From contig VHCX01000015.1 of assembly GCA_016871615.1 (NCBI GenBank), positions 1 through 61,096 on the forward strand: 61,096 nt of DNA, read 5' to 3'. Of the stretch, positions 50,217 through 60,846 are shown one piece after another. This DNA comes from Verrucomicrobiota bacterium. GTDB lineage: Bacteria > Verrucomicrobiota > Verrucomicrobiia > Limisphaerales > UBA9464. The first letter of the stretch is position 1. The number at the start of each line of letters is the position of its first letter. The notes under the pieces were generated by a model. The model was given only the letters and a program-made list of their open reading frames with translations. It ran no database searches and had not been told where the DNA came from. Position numbers and translations under genes: made by a program.

Positions 50217-51497
50217 TCAGGCCCCGGTGTCCGGGAGGTAGGGGATGGTGAGTGGCCCCAGGGGCAGGGCGGCCACGCGGGCTCCCGGGCCGTGGCGGCC
50301 GAGCGCCTCCCGGACCGCCCGGCCGATGTCCGGGCAGGGTTCCAGATGGGCCCGCCGGATCGCGTCGTCGGGCAGGCTCGAGTGGACGAGCACCCGCGCC
50401 TTGGACTGGACCACGCCTTGCAGGTGGGCCTGCCACTGCTCCGGTCGCGAGAACCCCGGTGTCGCCAACCGCGCAAGCACGTCCCCGATCGATCCGGACT
50501 CCCGCAGCAGTTGGTCGTACGGGCTTCCCGCCGGGACTCCTTCCTCGCACTCGGCTGCCAGGACGATGGTCCCGCCGGGCCGCACGATCCGTGCGGCGGC
50601 CGACATGCCCTTGACACCCTGGTACAGGTTCTGGTCGAGCGGATGGCCCGAGTTCGTCGTCACCACGACCTCGAACGGGGCGTCGACCGCCTGCATGGCC
50701 GATTGGCGCACCCGCTCCCGGCCCGTGCGGTGCGCCGCTGCCAGGTCGCCGGCGAAGACCCCGGTGATGCCGCGCCGCGCGTCGAGGGTGACATTCAGCA
50801 GGAAGCTCGGGCCCACGCGGAGGGCGATGTCCAGCATCTCCTCCCACACCGGGTTGCCCTCGCAGCGACCGAAGCAGGCGTTCGGGTGGCCCAGGTTGGC
50901 CGCCCCATGGTTGCACATCACCGTGTCGACATGGGCCACGCCCGGCATGATCCCCTTGGGACCTCCGGAGAACCCGGCGAAGAAATGCGGCTCGATGAAC
51001 CCCGTGACGATGCGCACGTCGGCCTCGACGCAATGGCGGTTGATCCAGACCGGGGCGCCCGACCGTGTGGTGCCCAATGCCACGCAGGCCGCATGGTTGA
51101 AGGGTTCGTGGTTGACCACCCGCCAGCCGGCCACGACCTCCGGCGTGAGCATCCGCTCGAGTTCCTCCCGGGTGCAGGGCCGGTGGGTGCCCAGTTGGCA
51201 GAGCAGGGTGACCTGCTCGCGCCGGACGCCCGCCGCCTCGAGGTGCGCGAGCAGCCAGGGGATGATCCGTTCGTTGGGTGTTGCCCGGGTGATGTCGGTG
51301 AACAGGATGCAGATGCGGCACCCGGGCCGGAGCCACGCGCGCAGCGGGGGTGCGCCGATCGGCGCCTCAAGGGCCGCGAGGACGGCGGCGCGCTCGTCGG
51401 GCAGGGCCGGGAGATGGCGCGGTTCGATCACCGTCGTGGCGCCATCGGGCAAGCCCACCGGGAGCCAACCCCGTCCGTAGGCCAATTCGACGGTCAT
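50217..51497 (-). CDS. larA: LarA-type nickel-dependent racemase
   Basis: LarA racemases interconvert D- and L-2-hydroxyacids such as lactate using the nickel pincer nucleotide cofactor. The 426-residue protein has the N-terminal domain with ICILFTDITRATPNERIIPW and the catalytic region IVTGFIEPHFFAGFSGGPKG, with the catalytic histidine and the lysine that holds the cofactor, then TTNSGHPLDQNLYQGVKGM. LarB, LarC and LarE, needed to make the cofactor, are not in the window, and other substrates are known for LarA homologs. I chose the ATG at 51497; the frame stays open to 51725 into the rho leader region. Confidence 0.9.
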   Translation of the reverse strand: MTVELAYGRGWLPVGLPDGATTVIEPRHLPALPDERAAVLAALEAPIGAPPLRAWLRPGCRICILFTDITRATPNERIIPWLLAHLEAAGVRREQVTLLCQLGTHRPCTREELERMLTPEVVAGWRVVNHEPFNHAACVALGTTRSGAPVWINRHCVEADVRIVTGFIEPHFFAGFSGGPKGIMPGVAHVDTVMCNHGAANLGHPNACFGRCEGNPVWEEMLDIALRVGPSFLLNVTLDARRGITGVFAGDLAAAHRTGRERVRQSAMQAVDAPFEVVVTTNSGHPLDQNLYQGVKGMSAAARIVRPGGTIVLAAECEEGVPAGSPYDQLLRESGSIGDVLARLATPGFSRPEQWQAHLQGVVQSKARVLVHSSLPDDAIRRAHLEPCPDIGRAVREALGRHGPGARVAALPLGPLTIPYLPDTGA

Positions 51498-51717
51498 GCA
51501 ACCCAGTGGATCTGACCTGCTGGCGAAGGAAATGTGAAAAATGGCGTGTCCGCCAAAAAAGCAGTTGCCCGACGAGCCGGCCGCCTCTACTTCTACGTCG
51601 TCTGAAGCCTGACCGCACCGGTGAGTTCCCTCCCTGCGGCTTCCCCAAGTCAACATTCCCGCGGCCCTTGCTTCCGCCGCATTCCTGGGATCGGGCTCTT
51701 CCGACGCACCATAGCAC

Positions 51718-53238
51718 ATGAGCAATCAGCAATCGCCGGAGGAATCCGTTCCCCGGCCCCCGGAATCCCAGCAGGCATCTCCGGTCTCAGCGCAACCGCC
51801 CCCACCGGCAGACTCCGGCGAGTGGCGACCCTCCGGCGGCGAGCCCGCGGGCCCGCAGTCAGGGCAGGGGCCCCAGGGCCAGTCCGGCCAGCAGGGCGGT
51901 TTCCGCCAAGGTGGCGGCCAAGGCGGGTTCCGCCAGGGCGGCGGCCAAGGCGGGTTCCGCCAAGGCGGCGGCCGCCGTCACGGCGGTCATCACCACCGGC
52001 ATGGGGGCCATCAGAACCAGCGGCATCATCAGGGCGGTGGCCAAGGCGGCGGCGGTGGCGGCCAAAGGGGATTCCAGCCCCAGGGCGGCAACGGCCAAGG
52101 CGGACAGGGTGGCGGGCCTCAGCAGCCTCCGGCCGAGCCGGTGATCATGGAGGGCTGGCTCGAGATGTCCGAGAAGGGCTTCGGGTTCCTTCGTTCCTCC
52201 AAGGGTAACTACGCTCCGAAGCCCATCGACGTGTTCCTGACGCCCGACTCCATCAAGAGGCTGGCCCTGCGCGAGGGATGCCAGATCAAGTGCTCGGTCA
52301 ACCCGCCGCACCGTGGCAGCAGCCCGCAGATGCGTGAGGTCATCGAGGTGAACGGCAAGTCCTACCAGGACTATCTCCACGCGATGCGCTTCGAGAACCT
52401 CACCACCATCGATCCGATCGACAAATTCCAGCTCGAGACCACGCCGGAGGCCCTGGAGACCCGCATCATCGACCTGGTCACCCCCATCGGCAAAGGCACC
52501 CGTGGCCTGATCGTCGCGCCGCCGCGCACCGGCAAGACCACGATCCTCAAGCAGATCTGCAACGCCATCACCACCAACCACCCCGAGGTGCATTGCCTGG
52601 TGCTGCTGATCGACGAGCGCCCTGAGGAGGTCACCGACTTCCAGCGCAGCGTGAAGGCCGAGGTGGTGGCCTCCAGCAACGACCAGGACCTCGAGACGCA
52701 TGTCCGCCTGAGCCGCCTCATGATCGAGCGCTGCCGGCGCATGGTCGAGGCGGGCAAGGACGTGTTCGTCCTGCTCGATTCGATCACCCGCGTGGCCCGC
52801 GCCTACAACTCCGTGCATGGCGGCTCCGGCCGCACGATGACCGGTGGCGTCGATGCCCGAGCTCTGGAGATTCCGCGCAAGATGTTCGCCTCGGCCCGCA
52901 AGGTCGAGGAGGGCGGCTCGCTGACCATCCTTGCCACCGCGCTGGTGGACACCGGCAGCCGGATGGACGAGCTGATCTTCCAGGAGTTCAAGGGCACCGG
53001 CAACATGGAGCTCATCCTCGACCGCAAGCTCTCCGAGCGTCGGCTCTATCCGGCCATCGACATCCCCAAGTCGGGCACCCGCAAGGAGGAGAAACTCTTC
53101 CCGCCGAACCAGATCGACGCCATCCGCAAGCTGCGCCGCATGATGACCGACCTGCAACCGGTGGAGGCCATGGAGACGCTCATTGCCGCGCTGAAGAAGC
53201 ACAAGACCAACGCGGAGCTGCTCTCCAAGCTCTCCTGA
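51718..53238 (+). CDS. rho: Transcription termination factor Rho with a low-complexity N-terminal domain
   Basis: Rho is the hexameric RNA translocase that ends transcription. In this 506-residue protein the usual N-terminal helical domain is absent; residues 1-~140 are Pro/Ser then Gly/Gln/Arg/His rich, with three near-identical GGFRQGGGQ units and a [14 protein letters not shown] stretch. The primary RNA-binding fold starts at [20 protein letters not shown]. The ATPase core has Walker A A267-P-P-R-T-G-K-T274, [35 protein letters not shown] and the Q- and R-loop segments ([20 protein letters not shown]). Insertion-bearing Rhos with charged, disordered N-termini are known from high-GC bacteria. 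The 220-bp leader upstream contains no gene. Confidence 0.96.
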   Translation: MSNQQSPEESVPRPPESQQASPVSAQPPPPADSGEWRPSGGEPAGPQSGQGPQGQSGQQGGFRQGGGQGGFRQGGGQGGFRQGGGRRHGGHHHRHGGHQNQRHHQGGGQGGGGGGQRGFQPQGGNGQGGQGGGPQQPPAEPVIMEGWLEMSEKGFGFLRSSKGNYAPKPIDVFLTPDSIKRLALREGCQIKCSVNPPHRGSSPQMREVIEVNGKSYQDYLHAMRFENLTTIDPIDKFQLETTPEALETRIIDLVTPIGKGTRGLIVAPPRTGKTTILKQICNAITTNHPEVHCLVLLIDERPEEVTDFQRSVKAEVVASSNDQDLETHVRLSRLMIERCRRMVEAGKDVFVLLDSITRVARAYNSVHGGSGRTMTGGVDARALEIPRKMFASARKVEEGGSLTILATALVDTGSRMDELIFQEFKGTGNMELILDRKLSERRLYPAIDIPKSGTRKEEKLFPPNQIDAIRKLRRMMTDLQPVEAMETLIAALKKHKTNAELLSKLS

Positions 53239-53434
53239 TCAGGGCGGCCCGACCGGCTGAAAGCTCCAATTCCAAAGTCCCAAATCCAAAGTCCTAAATC
53301 CTTGGCCCCACCCCCGGGGGGCTCAAAGCCCCGGGATCTGGCAACCGGATTTCCGGGCCCTCCAGGCCCCTCCACCGTTACGGGGTCAGCTGGACAGGAG
53401 CCTTCAGGTTCCGCCGGACCGATCCACCCGAAAC

Positions 53435-53460
53435 ACGCCCCGACCGTCAGGTCGGGGCGT
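53435..53460. terminator. Hairpin between convergent rho and mdh, possible bidirectional terminator
   Basis: Perfect 11-bp arms ACGCCCCGACC (53435-53445) and GGTCGGGGCGT (53450-53460) around a GTCA loop, placed between the stops of two convergent genes. Neither side has a good T run, so intrinsic termination is uncertain. Confidence 0.55.
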
Positions 53461-53557
53461 TGGGCGATTCGGGCCGGCAGGGGGATCCCCGGCCCGGGCC
53501 CCTGGGCATTCAGGCCGGTCTATTTGGGCCAAGGTTGGGCCCATCCCAACCCTCCGG

Positions 53558-54547
<990 letters not shown>

Positions 54548-55003
54548 TCTAGGAAAGCGGACCTTGGCGCGGATCCGACCCGAAGGCAAAAACCAAAGAG
54601 GAGGCAGGCGGAAGCCCGGAAGCCCCGGCGCGGTGGGTTGAAGTGTGCCCGGGTGGGGTGCGGCGGGCCCTCGGACAGGTCGAGGCGGTCCGGGGGGATG
54701 GGGGAGGGCGCCTTCGCCGGAAGCGCCGGCCGGGTCCATTTCCCGGGATGCGAGACCTGCCTTGGCCGAGCCCCGACCGCCTTGCCGCCTGTGCACCGAG
54801 ACGAGCCAGGGCCCCCCCGGGGGGCGTACACGTCCCTGGGCGGGACGCCAATTCCTGGCCGCACGGCAGGGCCGAGCGAAGGGGCCGAGTGCCGTGCCGT
54901 CAATCGGGGGGCATCCTTGGGTTTACAAGGCCGGGGCCTGCCACCAGACTGCCCGTCAAGGGTTGCGGACATCGATGCGATGGACCTCGGCCCGGACACG
55001 TTC
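54548..55003. other. Divergent mdh-bioB gap
   Basis: About 450 bp with only composition-driven open frames and no recognisable gene. GC-rich stretches (for example GGGGGGCG near 54820) suggest local structure, but I see no known riboswitch, BirA-type operator or terminator. Confidence 0.45.
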
Positions 55004-56056
55004 ATGACCGCCGAAATCCGAAACAACTGGACCTTGGAGTCCTTGCGCGAACTCCATGACACGCCGCTGCTGGAACTCGTGTTCCGCGCGGCCGCCGTGC
55101 ACCGCAGATTCCACGATCCGGCCGAGATGCAGGTCAGCAAGCTGATCTCGATCAAGACCGGGGCCTGCCCCGAGGACTGCTCCTACTGCGCGCAGTCCTC
55201 CCGATACTCCACCGGCATCAGCCCGGAGCGCCTCATGGAGAAGGAGAAGGTCGTGGAGATTGCCCAGCGGGCCAGGGACGCCGGCGTCTCCCGGGTGTGT
55301 CTGGGTGCCGCCTGGCGCGAGGTGAAGGACAACGCCCAGTTCGACCGGGTGCTGGAGATGGTGCGCGGCGTCACCGACCTCGGCATGGAGGTGTGCTGCA
55401 CGCTGGGCATGCTCAACGAGCAGCAGGCCAAGCGCCTCGAGGAGGCCGGCCTCTACGCCTACAACCACAATGTCGATTCCTCCGCCGAGTTCTACGAGAC
55501 GATCATCACCACGCGAACCTATGCCGACCGGTTGAAGACGCTCGGGGAGGTCCGCAAGACCAACGTGACGCTGTGCTCGGGAGGCATCATCGGCCTGGGC
55601 GAGACGGTGGACGACCGCCTGAAGATGCTCCAGACGCTGGCCCGCATCGAACCACACCCGGAGTCGGTGCCCATCAACATCCTCAGCAAGGTGGCCGGCA
55701 CGCCCATGGCCGAGAATCCCGATGTGCCCGTCTGGGACGTGGTCCGCATGATCGCCACGGCGCGCATCGTCCTGCCGCGCTCGGACGTGCGCCTGACCGC
55801 CGGCCGGATCACGCTCGACGACACGGCACAGGCCCTCTGCTTCCTGGCCGGCGCCAACTCGATCTTCAGCAGCGAGACCGAGTTCATGCTCACGAAGGCG
55901 GTGCCGTCGCCCAGCTACGACCGTGACCGCGAGCTGCTCTCGGCCCTGGGATTGCGTCTTCGCGAGCCCTTCAAGCATGGTCGCACCCATCCGGCCCAGG
56001 AGGCCCGAGGCACCGCGACGACCTGCCTTGCCGATCCCTGCGCCGTGGCGGGCTGA
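55004..56056 (+). CDS. bioB: Biotin synthase
   Basis: BioB inserts sulfur into dethiobiotin using SAM and two iron-sulfur clusters. With the ATG at 55004 the protein is 350 residues and begins [20 protein letters not shown], aligning with the E. coli N-terminus; an upstream ATG at 54980 would add eight residues. The radical SAM cysteines are C55-P-E-D-C59-S-Y-C62, and the [2Fe-2S] ligand region shows [21 protein letters not shown] and [26 protein letters not shown] and an arginine in RITL complete the site. bioA, bioD and bioF are not nearby. A 105-bp gap separates it from the kinase gene. Confidence 0.95.
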   Translation: MTAEIRNNWTLESLRELHDTPLLELVFRAAAVHRRFHDPAEMQVSKLISIKTGACPEDCSYCAQSSRYSTGISPERLMEKEKVVEIAQRARDAGVSRVCLGAAWREVKDNAQFDRVLEMVRGVTDLGMEVCCTLGMLNEQQAKRLEEAGLYAYNHNVDSSAEFYETIITTRTYADRLKTLGEVRKTNVTLCSGGIIGLGETVDDRLKMLQTLARIEPHPESVPINILSKVAGTPMAENPDVPVWDVVRMIATARIVLPRSDVRLTAGRITLDDTAQALCFLAGANSIFSSETEFMLTKAVPSPSYDRDRELLSALGLRLREPFKHGRTHPAQEARGTATTCLADPCAVAG

Positions 56057-56161
56057 CCGCGGGCTGGGGGAGGACCCGGGCACGACGGCCGGCCGGGAAA
56101 CCTCCTCAAGCCCGGCGGCGGTTCCGCCGATGAGACCCGATGGCCCTGAGGGTCCCGATCC

Positions 56162-57460
56162 ATGTCTGAATCCCGCGATCCGATCCCCGAGACGCCGCCG
56201 GTCTCCCCACCGAACCCCGGGGGCCGGCGGTCGGTCGCCGCCGCCGCCACCACCACCCTCGAGCCGGCGGCTCCGGCATGGGACGCCATGCCGAGGACCC
56301 GGTTCCAGCGCCTCCTCCACCAGGTGGGCCTGTGGCCGCGCCTCCACAACCCGCTGTCCTACCGGTCCAGCCTGCTGGCGGCCCTGATGGCCTTCGGTCT
56401 CATCCCGACGATCCTCTTCGGCGTCTGGCTCGACCGGGCCTTCCGCAACGTGGGGACCATGGCGGGGGTCGGGGGGGCTCCGGTCGCTCCATCCCTCGGC
56501 ACACCGGCCTCGCCGGCCGAGCGGGCGGCCATCGAGTCGGGGCGCAACCGCGTCTGGGTGCTGCTCGCCGTGCTGAGCCTCTCGGCCGCGCAGTTGGCCC
56601 TGTCGGCCTGGCTGTCCGGGCGCTGGGCCGGGCCGATCGACGCCCTGCCACGTCGCCTCCGCTCGCTGGATTCCGAGGATGCCGACGCCGCGGCCGACCT
56701 GTCCGACCGCATGGCCCCCCGGGAGCTGCGGCAGATCCACGAGGCGCTCGTCCACCTGCGGCGCCGCATCGAACGCACCGTCGCCGAGATGTCCACCACC
56801 CGTTTCCAGCTGGACCAGACCACCTCGGATGTCTCCCGCGTCCGGCAGTCCGTCGAGCGGCAGGTCCTCGATCGCACCCAGGAGCTGGTCGATCGACTGC
56901 GTGTGGCCGAGACGTCCGAGCGGACCAAGGGCCTGTTCCTCGCCCAGTTGAGCCACGAGATCCGAACCCCACTGCAGGGCGTCTTGGGCATGCTGCAACT
57001 GTTGGAGCAGAGCCCGCTCGACGAGGAGCAGCGCGACTGGGTGGACACCTTGCGCTCCAGCGCCGGCATCCTCCTCAACGTGCTCGACGACACCTTCGAC
57101 TACTCGAAGATCGAGGCGGGCAAGATGCGGCTGGTGTCCGAGGAGTTCGACCTGCGCCAGACGATGGAGCGCGTGGGCAAGCTCTTCGCGCCGCGCGCTT
57201 CCGAGAAGAAGCTGGCCTTCGAGCTCCAGGTCGACCCGAGCCTGCCCGAGCGGGTCAAGGGGGACGCCGACCGCCTGGCCCAGGTGGTGTCCAACCTGGT
57301 CTCCAACGCCATCAAGTTCACGCAGACCGGCCGCGTGAGGCTGTCGGTCCACACCACCAGTCGCGACGTCTCGCTGGTCGGCCTGCGCATCGAGGTCGAG
57401 GACACCGGACCGGGCATGGATGCCGACACGCAGGCCCGGTTGTTCCAGGCGTACTTCTAG
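56162..57460 (+). CDS. Hybrid sensor histidine kinase, N-terminal part ending at an in-frame TAG
   Basis: Sensor kinase with two membrane helices (around residues 68-90 and 128-150) enclosing a short periplasmic loop, a linker with coiled-coil character, and the dimerisation/phosphoacceptor domain with H265 in [13 protein letters not shown]. The ATP-binding domain has the N box with N382 ([16 protein letters not shown]) and G1 box ([15 protein letters not shown]). Translation stops at TAG 57458-57460, immediately after RLFQAYF and before the G2 box. The next codons continue the same protein (ADGPAQRRSSGGSGLGLAIARQ), so the stop splits one kinase. CAG>TAG would explain it, as Gln is usual there. 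As read, the enzyme lacks its G2 lid. Confidence 0.85.
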   Translation: MSESRDPIPETPPVSPPNPGGRRSVAAAATTTLEPAAPAWDAMPRTRFQRLLHQVGLWPRLHNPLSYRSSLLAALMAFGLIPTILFGVWLDRAFRNVGTMAGVGGAPVAPSLGTPASPAERAAIESGRNRVWVLLAVLSLSAAQLALSAWLSGRWAGPIDALPRRLRSLDSEDADAAADLSDRMAPRELRQIHEALVHLRRRIERTVAEMSTTRFQLDQTTSDVSRVRQSVERQVLDRTQELVDRLRVAETSERTKGLFLAQLSHEIRTPLQGVLGMLQLLEQSPLDEEQRDWVDTLRSSAGILLNVLDDTFDYSKIEAGKMRLVSEEFDLRQTMERVGKLFAPRASEKKLAFELQVDPSLPERVKGDADRLAQVVSNLVSNAIKFTQTGRVRLSVHTTSRDVSLVGLRIEVEDTGPGMDADTQARLFQAYF

Positions 57461-57526
57461 GCCGACGGCCCGGCCCAGCGGCGTTCCTCCGGGGGCTCCG
57501 GCCTCGGGCTGGCCATCGCGCGGCAG

Positions 57527-58093
57527 TTGGTGCAGCTGATGGGTGGCCAGGTGGTCGTTCGCAGCCGCCTGGGAGCCGGGACCCTGGTGGCCGTGGACCT
57601 CATCCTCCCGGCCAGCGAGACACGGCCCACGGCGGCGGTCGCCCCGATCCCGCAGCCGCCCAAGGCGTTCCGCCCGATGCGTCTGCTGGTCGTCGACGAC
57701 GATCCCACCAGCCGCAAGTTCCTCCAAATCCTGCTCGGCCGGGCGGGGCATCAGGTGACGATGCTGGAGAACGCCGAGGCGATGCTGTCCGAATGGGTGC
57801 TGGGCGCCCGCTTCGACGCGGTGCTGCTGGATCTGCAACTGCCCCAGATGAGCGGTCTGGAGTTGGCCGTCCGCCTCCGGGAACTGGAGGCCTCGGCCGT
57901 CAGCACTGCCGCCTCGGCCCGATCGGGCACGGCTCCGGTCGGCGCCCACACCCACCTCGTCGCCCTCACCGCCAGCGCCCTCGAGGAGGACCGCCGCCAG
58001 GCCCTCCAGTCGGGCTTCGACCAGTTTTTGCCCAAACCGGTCCGCGCCGCCGAACTTCAGCGCGTGCTCGACCGCGTGCCGATGGCGAAGTGA
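57527..58093 (+). CDS. C-terminal part of the split hybrid kinase: end of HATPase domain plus receiver domain
   Basis: This frame is the same as that of the kinase above, resuming after the TAG. If translated separately a GTG at 57527 is the first candidate start, giving 188 residues: LMGGQVVVRSRLGAGTLVAV closes the ATPase domain, then a receiver domain follows with the acidic pair in LLVVDDDPTSRKF, the phosphoacceptor aspartate in AVLLDLQLPQMSG (residue 557 of the joined protein), the Thr in LVALTASALEED and the Lys in FLPKPVRAAEL. As a stand-alone product the receiver could still work as a response regulator without output domain. Confidence 0.72.
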   Translation: MVQLMGGQVVVRSRLGAGTLVAVDLILPASETRPTAAVAPIPQPPKAFRPMRLLVVDDDPTSRKFLQILLGRAGHQVTMLENAEAMLSEWVLGARFDAVLLDLQLPQMSGLELAVRLRELEASAVSTAASARSGTAPVGAHTHLVALTASALEEDRRQALQSGFDQFLPKPVRAAELQRVLDRVPMAK

Positions 58094-58280
58094 GCCCCGG
58101 GCGGACCCCTCGAAACCGTCCGCGCACGGGAAGGCGGGACGACAGGCCGGGACGAAGCCAGGGTTGGCGTGATGTCCCGTTGCGCCGACCCCGACGGGCG
58201 GGCCACCCTCCGGCGCGGCGTCCGGTGGGGTCGGATCCCTTCGGTCTGGCCTCGAACGGTGAGGGGTTATCCCGATCCCG

Positions 58281-59681
58281 ATGATCTTCAATTCGAATCC
58301 ATTCCTGGTCTTCTTCGCGGTGGTCAGCCTGCTGTACTGGCTTGTCCGGTGCAACGCGAGGTGGCGCGATGGCCTGATCCTCGGGGCCAGTCTGGTCTTC
58401 TACGGGTCGTGGGACTGGAGGTTCCTCGCCTTGCTCCTGCTCACCGGAGGGCTCGACCACCTATGCGCGCTCAAGATCGAGGCCGAGGCGGATCCCTCGA
58501 TGCGCAGGCGATGGCTGGGCCTGAGCGTCGTTTCCAACCTCGGGGCGCTCTTCTTTTTCAAATTCAGCCTGTTCTTCGTGCACTCGGCGGTCGCCCTCCT
58601 GGATCGACTCGGGTTGCATGCGTCACGGCCCTCCTTGCAGGTCATCCTTCCGGCGGGCATCTCGTTCTACACCTTCCAGGCGCTTTCCTACACGGTGGAC
58701 GTGCATCGCCGTAAGGTCGCCGCCGAGCGGAGCCTCCTCCGGTTCTTGGCGTTCCTGACGTTCTTCCCCCAGCTGGTGGCAGGGCCCATCGAGAGGGCCT
58801 CCTTCCTGTTGTCGCAGTTCCATGTCCCCCGATCCATCACCGGGCAGGCCTTGGGGCGTGGGGTCTGGTTCCTCCTCTGGGGTTTCTTCCTGAAGGTCGT
58901 GGTCGCCGACCAGCTCGCTCCGTTGTCGGATCTGGTCTTCGGTCCCGGGAATCCCGGGGGCTGGGTTGTGCTGTGGGGCGTGCTCGCCTTCGCCGGTCAG
59001 ATCTACGGAGACTTCGCCGGCTACTCGCTGATCGCCCGGGGTCTGGCCTGCATGATGGGATTCGAGTTGTCGGAGAACTTTTACCAACCCTACCTGAGCA
59101 CGGACATCCAGGAGTTCTGGCGGCGCTGGCACCAGACCCTGTCGCAGTGGTTCCGCGACTATGTGTACATCCCGCTTGGCGGGGATCGCCTCGGTGGGGG
59201 CCGGACCGTGTCCAACATCCTCCTGACCTTCCTCCTTGCGGGCCTTTGGCACGGTGCCAATTGGACGTTCCTGGTCTGGGGACTCTGCCATGGCCTCGCG
59301 TTGGCCGGGTACCGCCTTTGGTCCGGTACCGCGACGTCCCGCAGGATCCGTTTCCCGCGCCCCGTGGGTTGGGCGATGACGATGACGGTGGTGATGGTGG
59401 GGTGGTTGTTTTTTCGTTCGGACTCCCTGTCGCACGCCCTCGGGTTGATCTCGGCGGGCCTCCGGGGGCCGGATCCCGCCTGGGGATCGACCCACCTTCG
59501 GGCCGTGATGGTGGGATGGGCGATGATCGCAGGGTCGGATTGGTTCCTCCGGACCGTCGATTGGGAGCGCGCGAGCCGATGGCCTGCCTGGAGCCGAGTG
59601 GGCCTGCAGGGAGCGTTGTTGGCCTGCATCGTGGCGCGGTGGGGGCGTGAGACCCCCAACTTCATCTACTTTCAATTCTGA
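58281..59681 (+). CDS. MBOAT-family O-acyltransferase (AlgI-like)
   Basis: The 466-residue membrane protein has about ten hydrophobic segments and the MBOAT signature: ILPAGISFYTFQALSYTVDV, FLTFFPQLVAGPIER, ENFYQPYLSTDIQEFWRRWH, FRDYVYIPLGG and LLAGLWHGANWTFLVWG, with the catalytic histidine. AlgI-type proteins move acetyl groups across the membrane onto polysaccharides such as alginate or cellulose. Here it is followed after 14 bp by a gene for a membrane-anchored SGNH-like protein, the usual periplasmic partner. The target polymer is not identifiable from the window. Confidence 0.93.
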   Translation: MIFNSNPFLVFFAVVSLLYWLVRCNARWRDGLILGASLVFYGSWDWRFLALLLLTGGLDHLCALKIEAEADPSMRRRWLGLSVVSNLGALFFFKFSLFFVHSAVALLDRLGLHASRPSLQVILPAGISFYTFQALSYTVDVHRRKVAAERSLLRFLAFLTFFPQLVAGPIERASFLLSQFHVPRSITGQALGRGVWFLLWGFFLKVVVADQLAPLSDLVFGPGNPGGWVVLWGVLAFAGQIYGDFAGYSLIARGLACMMGFELSENFYQPYLSTDIQEFWRRWHQTLSQWFRDYVYIPLGGDRLGGGRTVSNILLTFLLAGLWHGANWTFLVWGLCHGLALAGYRLWSGTATSRRIRFPRPVGWAMTMTVVMVGWLFFRSDSLSHALGLISAGLRGPDPAWGSTHLRAVMVGWAMIAGSDWFLRTVDWERASRWPAWSRVGLQGALLACIVARWGRETPNFIYFQF

Positions 59682-59695
59682 ATCCGAAGGTTTCC

Positions 59696-60718
59696 ATGGC
59701 TCCGCCTGATCCCTCTTCATCGTCCCGGCCGGGTCTGGCCCACCGCTACGAGCTTCGATCCGGACCCTGGGCCAGGGATCTCATCGGGATCGTTGGCGTG
59801 TTTGTGGCCGTGGTGGTCGTCCTCGGCGCGATGTCCCTGACCGGCGTGCTTCCGGCTCGGGCCCTGCTCTCCGACCCGGATTCGACCATTCTCGGCGCCA
59901 AGGCCGAAATGGCCTCGTCGTCGGCCCTGGCCCCGGCCCCTTCGATTGCGTTCGTCGGGGATTCCTCCTGCCTCGTCAACATCGACGTGCCCACCCTCCG
60001 TTCGGAAGGGATCGAGGCGGTCAACCTCGGTACGCTGAGCTACCTCGGGATCGATGATTTTGGGAGATTGGCCGGGCGGTTCTGCGCCGGGAGGTCCGGG
60101 ATGGTCATCGTGCTGGTGGTCCACCCGGAGGGTCTCCAAACGGCCACGACGTCGCCGGACCATCGGCGGATCCTCCAATCCGCCCTGGAACCGGGAACGT
60201 TGGACATGCCCGGCGGGCTTTGGGACGCCTCGTCCATGGCCATGTTCGATGGGTTCCGGGACCGGGTGCTGGATCGATGGATCCCGACCCCTCTGCGCGG
60301 GCGCTTGGGTGCGAGGTACGGGTTCACCCGGGATCTTCGGCGAGAGGTCCTCGCGACGGGAGGAACCCTCGAGGAGACCTCGCTGTTCGATCCGGGATTA
60401 TTGCCCAAGGGTCCCGGCGAGTACCGGATGGCCCGCCGAATTTCCGGCGAATGCGGGGTGTTTCGCACGCGATTGCCTCGCGATGTGCGTCTCTGGGTGC
60501 TGGTTTCCCCGATTCCGGCATCCCGCGCCCTGCGGGGACATGAGGCCAGGATGACGGAGATCCACCGACAGCTTTCGGCTTGGCTGGAGACCGATCAGCC
60601 GCCGCTGCCGATGCCCGTGATCCTGCCCGATCCGAGTTTCGGGACGGTGACGCATCTGCTTCCACCGGCGGCACGGGAGTATACCCGGGCCCTAGCGCCC
60701 CATCTCAAGCCCCGGTGA
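59696..60718 (+). CDS. Membrane-anchored SGNH-like protein, partner of the MBOAT acyltransferase
   Basis: The 340-residue protein has one membrane helix (DLIGIVGVFVAVVVVLGAMS, residues ~28-48) and a periplasmic domain with an SGNH-type block I at G88-D-S-S91 in SIAFVGDSSCLVNID, followed by VNLGTLSYLGI (block II-like). A candidate DxxH-type end may be the histidine in FGTVTHLLPPAAREY. It probably completes O-acetyl transfer started by the MBOAT protein, as AlgX/AlgJ do, but overall similarity to those is low. Start ATG at 59696. Confidence 0.7.
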   Translation: MAPPDPSSSSRPGLAHRYELRSGPWARDLIGIVGVFVAVVVVLGAMSLTGVLPARALLSDPDSTILGAKAEMASSSALAPAPSIAFVGDSSCLVNIDVPTLRSEGIEAVNLGTLSYLGIDDFGRLAGRFCAGRSGMVIVLVVHPEGLQTATTSPDHRRILQSALEPGTLDMPGGLWDASSMAMFDGFRDRVLDRWIPTPLRGRLGARYGFTRDLRREVLATGGTLEETSLFDPGLLPKGPGEYRMARRISGECGVFRTRLPRDVRLWVLVSPIPASRALRGHEARMTEIHRQLSAWLETDQPPLPMPVILPDPSFGTVTHLLPPAAREYTRALAPHLKPR

Positions 60719-60846
60719 GTCGGCATGCCGCCCACGTTCCGCGGGCGGGCCTTGCCAAGGAGGCCGGAAGAGGACGCGCCCGATCATGGGGCGGCCTTGT
60801 CAGGGACCACGTCCGCGTCCTATCCTTGGCCCTGTCCTTCAAGCCC

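Noticed and set aside
54956-58354. 1,132-codon open frame on the minus strand opposite bioB and the kinase
   Set aside because: Opposite strand of recognised genes, no domain features, composition typical of shadow frames.
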